A stretch of 64,000 nt of DNA from Stomoxys calcitrans (GCF_963082655.1 NC_081555.1:177986944-178050943); one strand, 5' to 3'. Counted from the first letter of the stretch, positions 10,206-21,115 are shown. A program made the numbers and translations. Notes: generated by a model not told the origin, from the sequence alone.

Positions 10206-12413
10206 CTCGATAAATGCTACGTTTTGTAATAAGCATAATTGGCTCTTTGCATTTACGATACATTTGTTCTACATTTACGAGATCGTTACCAGACCTTAAA
10301 TTCATCTCATAACTTTTAAGTTGACGATAAGGGGCCTCCTCATTATAGCCGAGTCTGAACTCGGACTACAGCTTGAGATAGCTCCCAAATAGACCGATCT
10401 GCTAATTTTAGCTATTGAAGGCGCAACGAGCGCATATTGCAATAGATTACTTTTAAACTAAGAATAATGAAATGCATTAGTCTTTTCTATATCATATCCA
10501 AATATGGTCCAGATAGATCTACATTTCGACGTTTCGCTTCCATGTCAAACGATTTCAATATAGCTATGAATTAAATTAGTTCCTCCTACTGATGTTTAAG
10601 TACTTTTCTTACTTTCGTAATGGATAAGCAGATGGATAAGCAGAGTATAGTTCTCAGAGGTTCACAACTAACCCCCCTAATTTTGTGTCAGTAAAAGGTT
10701 TATGAGGTCTAGGCATAAGCTTTCTATACAATAGCTTGATCCGCCTAAAGTTAATGCCGTTATACGTCTTCTAGAGATTGGCAAATGCCGTTTCTGGAAG
10801 TTGTATCTATGGCTATTCTCAAAAAAAGCACCAAATGTCTCGCGGGGGTACCGTGGTACTTTCGATGCTCAAAGTACCAAAGTATCATCCCTGGTACACA
10901 ATTTGCCAGCAGGAGAGAGCGTAAGTGTTTTGTTATTGAAAAGTACGAAATTTCTACTAGAAAATTTTTCATAGCGGCAATTAACATCTTCAAACTTATA
11001 TTTATTAGAAACAGGAGTTTTCTTTTGTTTCAACAAAATACACAACAAACGTAAAAGTGCATACTCGCCTGCAAATTTTTACTGAAAAACATGACGAACA
11101 GAACTACTGCCAATTTCCAAACATACAGAATACAACTAAATGTGAAATTCGCCTTTAACTACTGTCGTTGTTCGTCTTCGACGATCGGAATAAGTGTGGA
11201 TATTTTTTGGCCACTGGAATGAGTACCATACCGTACGGAAGATTTTTCGTTGATAACCGAAAAGAAATGTTGAGATACAAGCGGCTCGAACACAGATATC
11301 GCACCATTTGAAGATATTTCAAAGCTCGGTTAAGGCCTTTTTTTACGTTATCCTGCTGCTGTTTGACTTTCACCAAACTACGCACTTTAGACCCATGTAA
11401 AAGTCCAGCATGACTGAAGGGAATCCAGATAGGTTAAAAGGTGTGCCACCCATCACTCTTCTCACCGACTCTACCTTCATTAAGATTACATTACATTGGC
11501 TATTCATCACCCATATTAATAGCATGATTCCAAGCTTTATCAGATCATTTTTATGTTGTACTCCCCGTGGCGTTCAGCCAATATTGCTAGAATTCTAAAG
11601 GTTTAACCGTCATTCTCCTAATTGGTTCACAGCCTTTCAACTGTATTTGGATACGAGTAACATTGTGATTCCTTGAGTCTTCGCCTTTCCTTAATGAATC
11701 GAAGACATTTAAATCACAGCTGTACACATATAAGTCTAAGTCTCTTTTTTTACCTTCCTTTTCCAACCCAATCTTTCGGCAAGAACTGGGATTAAAAATC
11801 TGCCAATGTTCAATCCAGTATTTCAGTACCGTCGGCTTAAGCGTGTAGTATGTGTTGTACATTATTTATTTCGTATTTCTTCGAATCTGTAGAGTCTGTA
11901 TAAATAAGACGTTTAACAAAGTTCTTCCCAACTCAACGCCAAAATGAATGCCAATATTTTACTTTCTATTATTTTTAAGGTATATGTTAGATTTAAGTTG
12001 ATATTTGTTCCTTTATGTTTGTATGTATGTATATGCAAATTTTGAATTAAAATACTTGTTTACGAGCTATTTTTTGTTTATGCAATAATATTATGTGACT
12101 TTTTTCATGATCATTTTTCTGTTGTCGCAATTTTGAATATTGCATTTTTTATGCTTTAGTTTTTTTTTTATATTTTGCATGGCAAAACAAAATATGTTTT
12201 AATTGATAATAAAGTTATTTTTATTTTATTTTTTGTGTTTTTAATTTTTTGTTTTGTGCTATAATTTGAATTTCAAAGGTTTGTATGTGCGCTACTTGCC
12301 ACCTAACATTATTTTGTGCCATTATTTATCTAACAATTTTTATAAGCTATAAAGACCAACATATATACACAATATACATACAATATACCTATTCTTCGTT
12401 AACCGAGAATTTT
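10206..12413. other. Intronic sequence, no gene seen
   Basis: About 2.2 kb contains only short chance ORFs and no recognisable repeat with clear ends. The segment near 12060-12260 is a T-rich tract with several poly-T runs. Confidence 0.4.
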
Positions 12414-12638
12414 TCGGTTGCCCAAAAAGTAATTGCGGATTGTTCATATAGTCTGGGTTGACAAATTTTTTCACAGCTTGTGACTCTGTAATTGCATTCT
12501 TTCTTCTGTCAGTTATTTTAGCTTGCTTTAGAAAAAAAGTGTAAAAAAAGTATATTTGATTAAAGTTCATTCTAAGTTTTATTAAAAATGCATTTTCTTT
12601 CTTTTAAAAAATCCGCAATTACTTTTTGGGCAACCCAA
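12414..12638. mobile_element. mariner-type MITE, copy 1
   Basis: A 225-base element has terminal inverted repeats of about 30 bases: TCGGTTGCCCAAAAAGTAAT at the left and ATTACTTTTTGGGCAACCCA at the right, followed by TA. Its interior (CACAGCTTGTGACTCTGTAA, TTCTTTCTTCTGTCAGTTAT) matches the second copy at 18591-18816. The TIR and TA target fit a mariner-family non-autonomous element. It has no coding capacity. Confidence 0.85.
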
Positions 12639-12736
12639 TATATACAAATTTCGTGAGCAGTGTTTTATGTATTATTATGTCAAAGCATTATTTTTAAAAT
12701 TTGTTTGCTAAGGTAAAAAATACTTCTATATGCAAT

Positions 12737-12813
12737 GGATTCATATACAAAACATGAAATATAATCATCAAATCTGTTTTGAAGATTATATTTCATGTTT
12801 TGTACATGAATCC
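12737..12813. repeat. Near-perfect 36-base hairpin
   Basis: Two 36-base arms (12737-12772 and 12778-12813) are inverted complements with two mismatches, around a 5-base loop (TCTGT). The arms contain ACAAAACATGAAATATAATC. The structure has no bulges, so it looks more like a tiny palindrome or hairpin-RNA source than a typical microRNA precursor. Confidence 0.75.
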
Positions 12814-12977
12814 AATTAGGTTTACCATTGTGGTATTCCTTAATATTTGAACTCCAAGGGGCGCATGACTTAAAAAGGGGCGTCCTTTTTCGTCCGCGGG
12901 ATTTCATAATAATTTAATAGGCATTTTCGCTGCGAATAAAGTCAGTACTATATTTTAAGCGAAATTTATAATTATAG

Positions 12978-13620
12978 TTGAGAACCATAACACACAAACA
13001 ACGAAAAATGGCGCGAACTAATAACTTACTTAAAATCAGAGTTGCACTTATCACTGATTTCAGTCACAGCGAAAATATTGCGAAATCCGACCAAGTTATA
13101 AAACAAAGTTTATTTCTAAAACCACTTTGATATTTCAATTTACGGCATTTGCCAGGTAGTTTCTTTGGGGGTTGATTTTTGTTGCTGTGCTAACGACGAA
13201 ACATCTAATTGTATCATGAACAAAGACTACAGTCTTGAAGCAGAGTTGATTCGGTCCATTTCGTGAACATTTAATTACAATACATTGGCAATTAAAATTA
13301 TGCGAAATATCACCTGATGCAGCGACATGTCGCTACTACTTTGCTTATAGAACTCAGTACCACTTGTACGGAATATGTTCGCATTATTTTCGTCACCATT
13401 TTTTATAGTGCGTTTTGACAGTTCGTGTGAAAAGTCGAAGACAGTACTAGGATTAATACTCAATACTATTCAAGATATATTCATTTACAGGTAGTGGCAG
13501 TTGCACAACAACAAAATATTAAGTCCAATATCTGTCAAAATCAGTGATTAGTTTAATTCTGATTTTGAGCATGTTCCTAGTTCGCGCCATTTTTCGTTAT
13601 TTGTGTGTAATGGTTCTCAA
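12978..13620. mobile_element. Foldback MITE of 643 bases
   Basis: The left end (TTGAGAACCATAACACACAA, then CGAAAAATGGCGCGAACTA) and the right end (TTCGCGCCATTTTTCGTTAT, then GTGTGTAATGGTTCTCAA) form inverted repeats of about 43 bases. A weaker extension brings them to about 85 bases, through AAAATCAG and ATCACTGATTT. The interior holds a copy of the CAGTACTA repeat family (13150-13460). I cannot define a target duplication. Confidence 0.7.
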
Positions 13621-13741
13621 CAATAATACGCACACAAAACCAAATCTCGTTGACAGATAGATGGACATCGCGAGAAAAAATTTTACTCAGCTGTTAACGG
13701 TACACTACCTAGTAATTATATCATGATACTACTTCTGCGGA

Positions 13742-14220
13742 ATGACTTTGTATTCTTTTCGTCATCATATTCTTATAGTGTGTTTTGACAGGTTTTCGGT
13801 CGAAAAGTTGAACTCAGTACAAGACTATGCAAAACCCAAAACAATTTTAAAAGTGTATGGGAGAAATTGTCATTCATCGGTGCCCTGCGACAAAACTCGA
13901 TTAAACGGGTTCGCAATCGATATTTGTATTGACGACTTATCGCTGGGACGAAACTCCAGCATTTGGACGTTGCTGCAACATTGCTCACAAAATAGGTGGT
14001 ATGCATGCTTCTCGTATTGATTGTTTTATGGAATTTAACAATTTATTTTTGTCAACGCTCTCTGCTATAATGAAACGTGTTAATATGAATATAAAGTTAC
14101 AGTGATGAGAGTAATGGAATCGTACTTAAAAAGGGTGTTCCAACAACATGCCGACGACAAAAGCAGCAGCACCATAAGTTTTAAACATGAAGTTTTGGAG
14201 AGATGTAGAAGTATTCGACA
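13742..14220 (+). repeat. Direct copy of dlg1 A-promoter upstream region
   Basis: This matches 19615-20145 in the same orientation: shared strings include TGCCCTGCGACAAAACTCGA, TTGGACGTTGCTGCAACATT, CTCACAAAATAGGTGGTAT and AACATGAAGTTTTG. It also matches 15100-15640 in inverse orientation, making 13742-15640 a large palindrome-like structure. Short ORFs inside it are not supported as genes. Confidence 0.8.
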
Positions 14221-14325
14221 TAAACTTCCGGATTCCCGGCGGTTTATTTGTTATTGTAGTATTTCATACGGATTGTCGGCGGCACCAGAGGCTTTTTTTA
14301 CATGTCCACTTTTTACTCAGTGATT
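14221..14325 (+). repeat. Copy of intron sequence just downstream of dlg1 A first exon
   Basis: It reads TAAACTTCCGGATTCCCGGC, then CGGCGGCACCAGAGGCTTTT and ATGTCCACTTTTTACTCAGT. This is the sequence found at 20985-21115, right after the functional first exon, in the same orientation. It abuts the inverted exon copy at about 14325. Confidence 0.8.
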
Positions 14326-14340
14326 TATGTTAATAGTTAC

Positions 14341-14432
14341 CGAGTCCAGGTTGAATAGTGAGGACACTTTTCAATAAAACCGCCACCTCTTCCTCCACTC
14401 CACTGCCACCGCCACCGTCCTTCCCATTCTTT
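14341..14432 (-). pseudogene. Inverted pseudo-copy of dlg1 A first coding exon
   Basis: On the minus strand this matches codons of the functional exon at 20865-20966: GGTGGCGGTGGCAGTGGA, then GGCGGTTTTATTGAAAAGTG and CTATTCAACCTGGACTCG. It is followed by GTAACTATTAACATA, the same 15 bases that follow the real exon. The start codon is gone: about 50 bases around it are replaced by GGTATCCCACGGTATCCTT. Compared with the parent, ATTAAAAAAGTG has become ATTGAAAAGTG, a 2-base loss that shifts the frame. It therefore cannot encode the A N-terminus, but keeps a GT donor context. Confidence 0.85.
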
Positions 14433-15780
14433 GGGAAGGATACCGTGGGATACCGTGTACTATTTTACTGCGGTACGTCGTGTCTTTAGTCTGTCCGTCC
14501 AGGTGTTTGACTACGTTTTTCCACTAACCACAACGCATCTTGGCTCGGTCCACGATAACTGAATAACACTAATTACAAATTAATCTCTCGCCCGATATAA
14601 TCGAGAAAATATGCCATAAATGGGTGTAATAATAAAATACAACACGAAAATTGTTATTTTTCTTTTGCTTTTGATTCTAATTCTGTTCTCCACCTGTTAT
14701 TTGCGGGAGCGACGATTAAATAAAATACACCAACAAAAATGAGTAACGACGAAGATGTCAAATTCCATAAAATAAACAAAACACCGAACTTAACTCTCAT
14801 AGCAATGTTACAATGTTGCCGGAAAATGTCTACTAATAAATACACTCATCAGCTCATCTTGCTTCGTTGCTGCTTTTTCAAAAGAATGTGTGTGTGTTCA
14901 ATTTGTGTACTTGTTGAGAACTTGAGAGCAGACTTAAGGGATTAACTTTTGGTTCTTTTGATAAACTTTATCATTAACATTATGTCAAATGTTAAGTCCA
15001 CCAACATTAAATATGGTGTGGCATTAAAATGTATGTTGAATTTTTTGCCAACGCCACCATGAATTTCCACTTTCCATATGAATGTATGATGAAGGCACAT
15101 ATAACATTCCATACTTCTCTCAAAACTTCATGCTTAATGCGAATGCTGCTGTTGTAGACGGCCTGTCATTGGTACACCCTTTTTTGTAAGATAGCATTTC
15201 TCTTATCACAATAACTTTATTTTCATATTACCCCCTTAACATGTTTCATTATAGCAGAGTAACAAACTTGCTCAGGTTTTTTTAATTGTGCCCACAAAAA
15301 TAAATAAAACAAATTGTTAAATTCCATAAGACAAACACTACGCGACGTGACACACGCACAATACCACCTATTTTGTGAGCAATGTTGCAGCAACGTCCAA
15401 ATGTTGAAGTTCCGTCCAAGCGATAAGTCAACTATACAAATATCGATTGCGAATTTGTTTAATCGAGTTTTGTCGCAGGGCACCGATGAGAGACAAATGT
15501 CGCCCATACACTATAAAAATTTGTTGTGTTTTGCATAAAGTCTAGTACTGAGTTCGACGTTTCGACCGGAAACCTGTCAAAACGCACTATAAGAAAATGA
15601 TGACGAAAAGAACACAGAGGCATTCCGCAGAAGTGGTACTGATGAACAAAATAGGGGCGCCGTGTCGCTGCGTCAATATCAATTTCGATTCCATTAATTG
15701 CAAATGTAATTAACTGCAACGAACTGGGTGCCAAACAATTCTGCTGTAATGCTATTGCTTTTGTTGCGTATCGGTATGAG
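14433..15780 (-). repeat. Inverted duplication of dlg1 A-type 5' UTR and promoter region
   Basis: The minus strand corresponds to 19560-20815 in order. Matches include GTTGTGGTTAGTGGAAAAAC, ACGTAGTCAAACACC, GAGAAAATATG, CGACGATTAAATAAAATACA, ATGAGTAACGACGAAGATGT in RC, and the arm GCACCGATGAGAGACAAATG. The copies differ by scattered substitutions and small indels. It extends into the CAGTACTA repeat at 15540-15780. Confidence 0.85.
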
Positions 15781-16568
15781 TTTCGATTGTCATCCAGTAG
15801 AATGTGGCATAGTCTGAACTTAATTAAAGGCTGTTATTATATTCGCTTTTCGTGATAGTTTTCGCCTATTGTTATTTTTTCGATAATAGATTTTAACGCA
15901 AAAAACTTGCTGATTTAATTCAGTAGAAAATTCCTTCAATACATATGGTCAAATTTTAATAAAATTGTTAATTTTAAAAAGTGGTTTTAACGGTAAAAAA
16001 CGATCATAGAACCACCCAAATTAGACCATTTTCGTGCGAATGAAATTAGTACTAGGCTTAATGGCGAAATAAAACAGAAAATACTATATAATCCAAAGGA
16101 TTACACTAGAGCCCAAATCCACTTTATTCGAGATAATCTCCAAAACACGTTTATACTACGATTTAATTAATTTGCATTTTAAACAGGGATGTTTTAATTG
16201 TGATCAGCATGGTCAGCAATTACATTGGTAAAGCGATTTTATTAAATTTAACTACAAAATTTTAAAATTCATCCAGGATGCACTATTAAGGTGAGATCAT
16301 GCGAACAGCTGAGTAAATTTTTTTTTGTATTGTTTTGATTTTGCAGTAAATCTAAATGCCTTTGGCTTGATACCAGGATTCACTAATAGAAGGTTAGGTC
16401 ACATGCAAAAACACAAAGTGGATAGGCCCCATAAACATCATTAAGGATGTCAAATCTGACGATTGAAAATGTTATCATATAGGAGAAAACGTAAACAAAG
16501 AATGAATGTAAAAAGAGAACAAGTTGACATCCTCGATGCCAAGTACTGCCAAATATTAAAAAAAAGTA
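15781..16568. other. Intronic sequence, no gene seen
   Basis: No gene is supported. A repeat-family terminus (TTAGTACTAGGCTTAATGG) is at 16048-16066. The stretch ends at the TA target of the Tc1-type element. Confidence 0.4.
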
Positions 16569-16829
16569 CAGCGGTCAAAAAAAGTATTCATCATTCAATG
16601 TTTTTTTTTTAATAAGTCTACAAAAGACAATTGGAATAAAAACATATTAAACTAATGATGCAGTAGTGCTTGTGTGATATATATGTACACAATTTCATTG
16701 TTTTTAAAGAAAAAAATAGTATTTATTGGAACAAAAAGGGCCATTTTACAGCTGAACACAAAAAATTAAACAAAAAAAGTATTCATCATTGCAAAAAAAC
16801 AAAAAAATAAATAACATAATTTAAAAAAA

Positions 16830-17276
16830 TTAATACTTTGTTATTCGACCACCGCGTCTTATAACTTCTTTTAAACGGTTTGACATCGATTGGACTAATT
16901 TAGCGGTTATATTTTGGTCTATATTAGTCCATTCCTCCATTATCACCTGTTGCATTTGACTCTTGCTCGAAAAATTGCGCGTTCTCAATTTGCGTTCGAG
17001 ATGTTCCCAAAAATGTTCAATTGGGTTCAAGTCGGGACTTTGAGGAGGAGTTTTAATGACTTTGGGGCAGTTATACAGCATCCACATCTTGGTATTTAAA
17101 TCAGAATGTTTGGGGTCATTATCTTGATAATATTGAAAGTTATTACCAAGCCCAAATTTTACAGCACTATCTTTTAAATTCCTCTTTAAAATGTCAATGT
17201 AATACTTATGATCCATTACTCCATTAATAATTTCAAGATTTCCCGCTCCTGAAGCCGCCATACACCCCCAAACCAT
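16830..17276 (-). pseudogene. Tc1-type transposase, C-terminal catalytic part
   Basis: This frame runs MVWGCMAASGAGNLEIINGV, then the second catalytic box YYQDNDPKHS and the third box SPDLNPIEHFWEHLERKLR. There are 34 residues between the first Asp of QDND and the Glu of PIE, which fits a DD34E enzyme. It ends GGRITKY at a stop. It is out of frame with the N-terminal part by the deletion junction near 17290-17305, where KHGGGG-coding bases directly follow the FINKIN-coding bases. Confidence 0.9.
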
Positions 17277-17688
17277 TAAACCACCTCCACCATGTTTTAC
17301 AGTTTATTTTATTTATAAAGGGCTTCTTACGTGCAGTTCTTCCTCTGTAACTATGCCTTTTGAGTGTATTTCGAATTGTTTGTGTAGTAACTTCCTTCCC
17401 TAAATATTCCATAGTGTTTTTACGAAGAATGGTCGCATTTGTCTTCGGAGTTTTCTGAACTTGCCGCACTAGCCAACGCACATCTCCAACTGAAAGTGCT
17501 TTTGGTCGACCAGATCTTGGTTTATTGTCAACAGTTTTCGTTTCTGTCCACTTTCTGATGATGGATTGTATAGTAGATCGTGGTCTATTTAATATTTCAC
17601 TGATAGTTTTTTGAGTTAAACCATTCCTGTGGTGTTTTATTATCAAAACTTTTACCTCATCAGAAACCTCGTTTTGCTTACGACCCAT
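17233..17688 (-). pseudogene. Tc1-type transposase, N-terminal part
   Basis: It starts MGRKQNEVSDEVKVLIIKHH. The helix-turn-helix region follows (QKTISEILNRPRSTIQSIIR), then a GRP AT-hook-like motif (SGRPKAL) and a second HTH-like domain up to RKKPFINKIN. About residue 130 the sequence jumps into the region that normally follows the first catalytic box, but out of frame. The expected SDESKF-type box with the first Asp is absent. This half can plausibly still bind DNA if expressed, but not catalyse. Confidence 0.9.
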
Positions 17689-18179
17689 TTTGACAAAAAC
17701 TATATTTTCAATGAAATTAAATATTTGCTGTCAAGGGCAAAGCCTCCTTTACTAAATAAAACAGAAAAGGGGGATTCCCAAATAATATTTGAATTTGACT
17801 TTGATGATAGCACATCAATGATGAATACTTTTTTTGTTCTGTTTTTGGTGTTATTATATAAAATTGCATTTTTTGCGCTAATTAAATTTATTTTTTAAAT
17901 TTATTTTAAAACATATTACGAAAAATAAACTATTGCATAAAACTGCATTATTTGTTTACTTTAAATTTTCTTCAATTACCCAAAATAAGTGAATTTATTA
18001 TCAATTTTGCTAATGATGAATACTTTTTTTGACCGCTGTATATCGGCTGATCGCTTGGCTTAACCTTATTCAGTGAATCCTGGCTTGATACCACAGCTGT
18101 GATATTTTCTGAAATCACTAAAAGATGTTCTATTTGATTCGATATTCCAAACATAAGTAACAAAACAGTGTTATAATGA

Positions 18180-18330
18180 TGAAATTGCAAATATAATACA
18201 CATTTGTAGATAAGTTGTAAAACAAAGTTTATTTCTAAAACCACTTCGACATTTGCCACTCAAGGTAGTTTCGTTGGGGTAGATTTTTGTTGTTGTGCTA
18301 ATGACACTACCTCTTAATTGTACCATTAAA
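18180..18330. repeat. Copy of repeat at 13090-13220
   Basis: AAACAAAGTTTATTTCTAAA, ACCACTT, GGTAGTTTC and TTTTTGTTGYTGTGCTAAYG occur in the same order as at 13100-13195. It is a dispersed repeat fragment of about 140 bases with no coding signal. Confidence 0.65.
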
Positions 18331-18590
18331 TCCCCAAAAAATTGTCTGATCCTTTCATGTTAGGCAGTCACTCCAGCCCTGCTGAAGAATTATAATATAA
18401 TAAGAAATTCTACGCCAACGCTATTGTTGGCGTAGTTGAAAAATAATGCTGTAGAAAATACCGATGATAACCGGTATTAAATACAAACGCAGTGTTATAT
18501 TTGAATTTCAAATAAGTATATTTGTTCACACCTCGTTGCAAGACACGAGATTTGCGAAATCTAGTCGCTTATCTAGATTTCCTCCAAGTA

Positions 18591-18816
18591 TTGGGTTGCC
18601 CAAAAAGTAATTGCGGATTTTTCATACAGTCGGCGTTGACAAATTTTTTCACAGCTTGTGACTCTGTAATTTCATTCTTTCTTCTGTCAGTTATCAGCTG
18701 TTACTTTTAGCTTGCTTTAGAAAAAAAGTATATTTGATTAAAGTTCATTCTAAGTTTTATTAAAAATGCATTTACTTTCTTTTAAAAAATCCGCAATTAC
18801 TTTTTGGGCATCCCAT
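18591..18816. mobile_element. mariner-type MITE, copy 2
   Basis: TTGGGTTGCCCAAAAAGTAA opens the element directly after a TA, and ATTACTTTTTGGGCATCCCA closes it. The interior matches copy 1 except for small indels such as an extra CAGCTGTTACT. The right flank is CA rather than TA, consistent with a point change. Confidence 0.85.
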
Positions 18817-18848
18817 CATAAACATGGTTTAAACTGGCTGAAGTGTAG

Positions 18849-19345
18849 TTTACGGGGAAAATCGCAAATATTTTTTGCATACCCCCTAAAATAATTCCAG
18901 AAACACGAATATGAAGTCCGTTTTTGGGTCTCGAGGCTTCCAAACGGCCATTCCCCTACATCAAGCGAAATGACGCCGAATGTAGGTAAACTTCAATTAA
19001 AGCAAATTTTCCGTAGAACACGAATATAAAAATAGGTTAAAAAACCTCCAACAGGGCTACGCCAACGATAGCAGTAAACATTTTTTTACACATACACATT
19101 TTTATTTTAAAAATTTTTAAAAGGTGTTTAAAATTCTCAAGCCTTTTTGATTGACTTTTTTCACGCAAAATTTCCTTTAATTTGAATATGACCTATATTT
19201 CGTACACTTTCACTCTATGAGCAGGCTCGTTTTGGGTCCCCAGGCTCGATACCCAAAAACCGACTTCATATTTGTGTTCATGGGGTCAATATATGAAAGA
19301 GGGTGTGTAAAAAATTTGATTTTTTTTTGTTATTTTCCCCGTAAA
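18849..19345. mobile_element. Foldback MITE of about 500 bases
   Basis: The ends are TTTACGGGGAAAAT and ATTTTCCCCGTAAA. Further in, ACGAATATGAAGTCCGTTTT (18904-18923) is inverted at 19257-19283 (CGACTTCATATTTGTG). The inverted ends span about 85 bases with gaps. There is no coding capacity. Confidence 0.65.
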
Positions 19346-19559
19346 TTGCACATTTGCTAGTCTAAATTTATAATTTAATTGTGGTCTTTAAGGACCTCGA
19401 TCTGCGCTCACTAACGATCATTACTTTTGTTTTGTGCTACTTTTATTTGTGTTATAACGTCGAATGGAGTGCGACTAATTTTGCAATCCATTAAAAGACA
19501 ACTTTTGTACTAGGTTTAAGCGAAAGTATGTCCAGACATGTCGTTACCATTTCCTTCAA

Positions 19560-20639
19560 AGAAGTAAATCCGACATGTCACCGCTATTTTGTTTATATAA
19601 TTCAGAACTACTTCTGCGGAATGCCTTTGTGTTCTTTTCGTCATTTTCTTATAGTATGTATGAGTATGAGTTCGAAAAGTCGAACTCAGTACTAGACTTT
19701 ATGCAAACCCAACAAATTTTGATAGTGTATGGACGACATTTGTCTCTCATCGGTGCCCTGCGACAAAACTCGATTAAACGGATTCGCAATCGATATTTGT
19801 ATTGATGACTTATCGCTGGGACGGAACTTCAACATTTGGACGTTGCTGCAACATTGCTCACAAAATAGGTGGTATTGTGCGTGTGTCGCGTCGCGTAGTG
19901 TTTGTTTTATGGAATTTAACAATTTCTTTTATTTATTTTTGTAAACGCACTCGAAAATCGTGAGCAAGTTTGTTACTCTGCCATAATGACACATGTTAAG
20001 GGCATTAATATGAAAATAAAGTTACTGTGATAAGAGAAATGCTATTTTACAAAAAAAGGGTGTTCCAATGACATGCCGACGACAACAGCAGCATACGTAT
20101 TAAACATGAAGTTTTGAGAGAAGTGTATATGTGCCTTCATCATAGATTCAAAGGGAAAGTGGAAAGTCAATGGTGGCGTTGACAAAAAATTCAACATACG
20201 TTTAATGCCACACAATAATTAATGTTGGTGGACTACAACATTAGATATTAATGTTAATGATAAAGTTTATCAAAAGAACCAAAAGCAAATCCCTTAAGTC
20301 TGCTCTCAAGTACTCAACAAGTACGCACATTGGTACACACACATTCTTTTAAAAAGGCAGCGACGAGGCAAGATGAGTTGAGTGTATTTAATAATAGACA
20401 TGTTGCGGCAACATTGTTGCTAACATTGCTACGTGAGTGTGTGTAAATTTGGTGTTGTGTTTATTTTATGGAATTTGACATCTTCGTCGTTACTCATATT
20501 TGTTGGTGTATTTTATTGAATCGTCGCTCTCGCAAATAACAGAGGTGGAGAATAGAATTAGAATTAAAAGCAAAAGAAGAAAAAAAAAATTGTCCACCAA
20601 GTCATATAAGATATAATTTTCGTGTTGTTATTATTACAC
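19560..20639 (+). repeat. Source-like copy of the duplicated dlg1 promoter region
   Basis: This stretch upstream of the intact A exon is the third and longest copy of the sequence also found at 13742-14220 (+) and 14433-15780 (-). It includes ATGACTTATCGCTGGGACGG, CAACATTTGGACGTTGC and ACATGCCGACGACAACAGCA. Its first 140 bases (19560-19700) belong to the CAGTACTA repeat family. Confidence 0.75.
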
Positions 20640-20864
20640 CCATTTTTTGCATATTTTCTCGAATATATCGGGCGAGAGACTTATTTTGTAATTTGTGGTA
20701 TTCGGTTATCGTGGAGCGAGCCAAGCTGTCGTTGTGGTTAGTGGAAAAACGTAGTCAAACACCCGGACGGACAGAACGACTAAAAGACAGACGACGCACC
20801 GCAGGAAAATAGTACACAGAATTCAACGCCCCACCAGTCCAGCAGTACAACTTAATACACCGAG
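20640..20864 (+). promoter_or_regulatory. Probable 5' UTR / proximal promoter of dlg1 A transcript
   Basis: The 225 bases before the ATG are less AT-rich than the surroundings and lead directly to CACCGAG-ATG, with a purine at -3. No TATA box is evident. The part from 20640 to about 20815 is conserved in the inverted copy, but the 50 bases around the start codon are not. I infer that this is transcribed leader; I cannot place the start site. Confidence 0.45.
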
Positions 20865-20966
20865 ATGACTACCCGTAAAAAGAAGGGGAAGGATGGAGGC
20901 GGTGGCAGTGGAGGAGGAGGCGGCGGCTTTATTAAAAAAGTGTCCTCCCTATTCAACTTGGACTCG
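20865..20966 (+). CDS. dlg1: dlg1 A-isoform first coding exon
   Basis: The exon encodes 34 residues: MTTRKKKGKD, then a Gly/Ser-rich run and FIKKVSSLFNLDS, with a GTAACT donor in phase 0. Joining to the exon at 31376 gives NLDS-VNGDESW, the same junction as in Drosophila DLG-A (NLDS-VNGDDSW). The peptide is basic at the N-terminus, followed by a glycine-rich spacer of about 11 residues. This form lacks L27. An inverted pseudo-copy of this exon lies at 14341-14432. The open frame continues past the donor into intron to 21305, which I do not count as coding. Confidence 0.96.
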
Positions 20967-21115
20967 GTAACTATTAACATACTCATCATAAACTTCCGGA
21001 TTCCCGGCTGTAATTTGTTTTTTTTTTTTGTCATTGTTGTTTTAATCCGAATTGCCAGCGGCACCACAGGCTATTTTTATATGTCCACTTTTTACTCAGT
21101 GATCGATGATAACAT

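Larger units (their letters stand above)
16569..18038 (-). mobile_element. Tc1-type transposon, internally deleted, with IR/DR ends
   Basis: The element is bounded by TA on both sides and has perfect 27-base terminal inverted repeats beginning CAGCGGTCAAAAAAAG. A second copy of the inner TIR motif (AAAAAAAGTATTCATCATT) lies about 200 bases inside each end (16770-16790 and 17814-17836), the IR/DR arrangement known from some Tc1-like elements. It lies antisense to dlg1. The transposase in it is broken by an internal deletion. Confidence 0.92.

Noticed and set aside
13742..14020. ORFs of about 90 codons on both strands of the duplicated block
   Set aside because: The same DNA occurs in three orientations or copies with frame-breaking differences; no protein family signature was seen.
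15223..15734. Two minus-strand ORFs of about 90 codons
   Set aside because: They lie in the inverted promoter duplication and simply reflect its repeated sequence.
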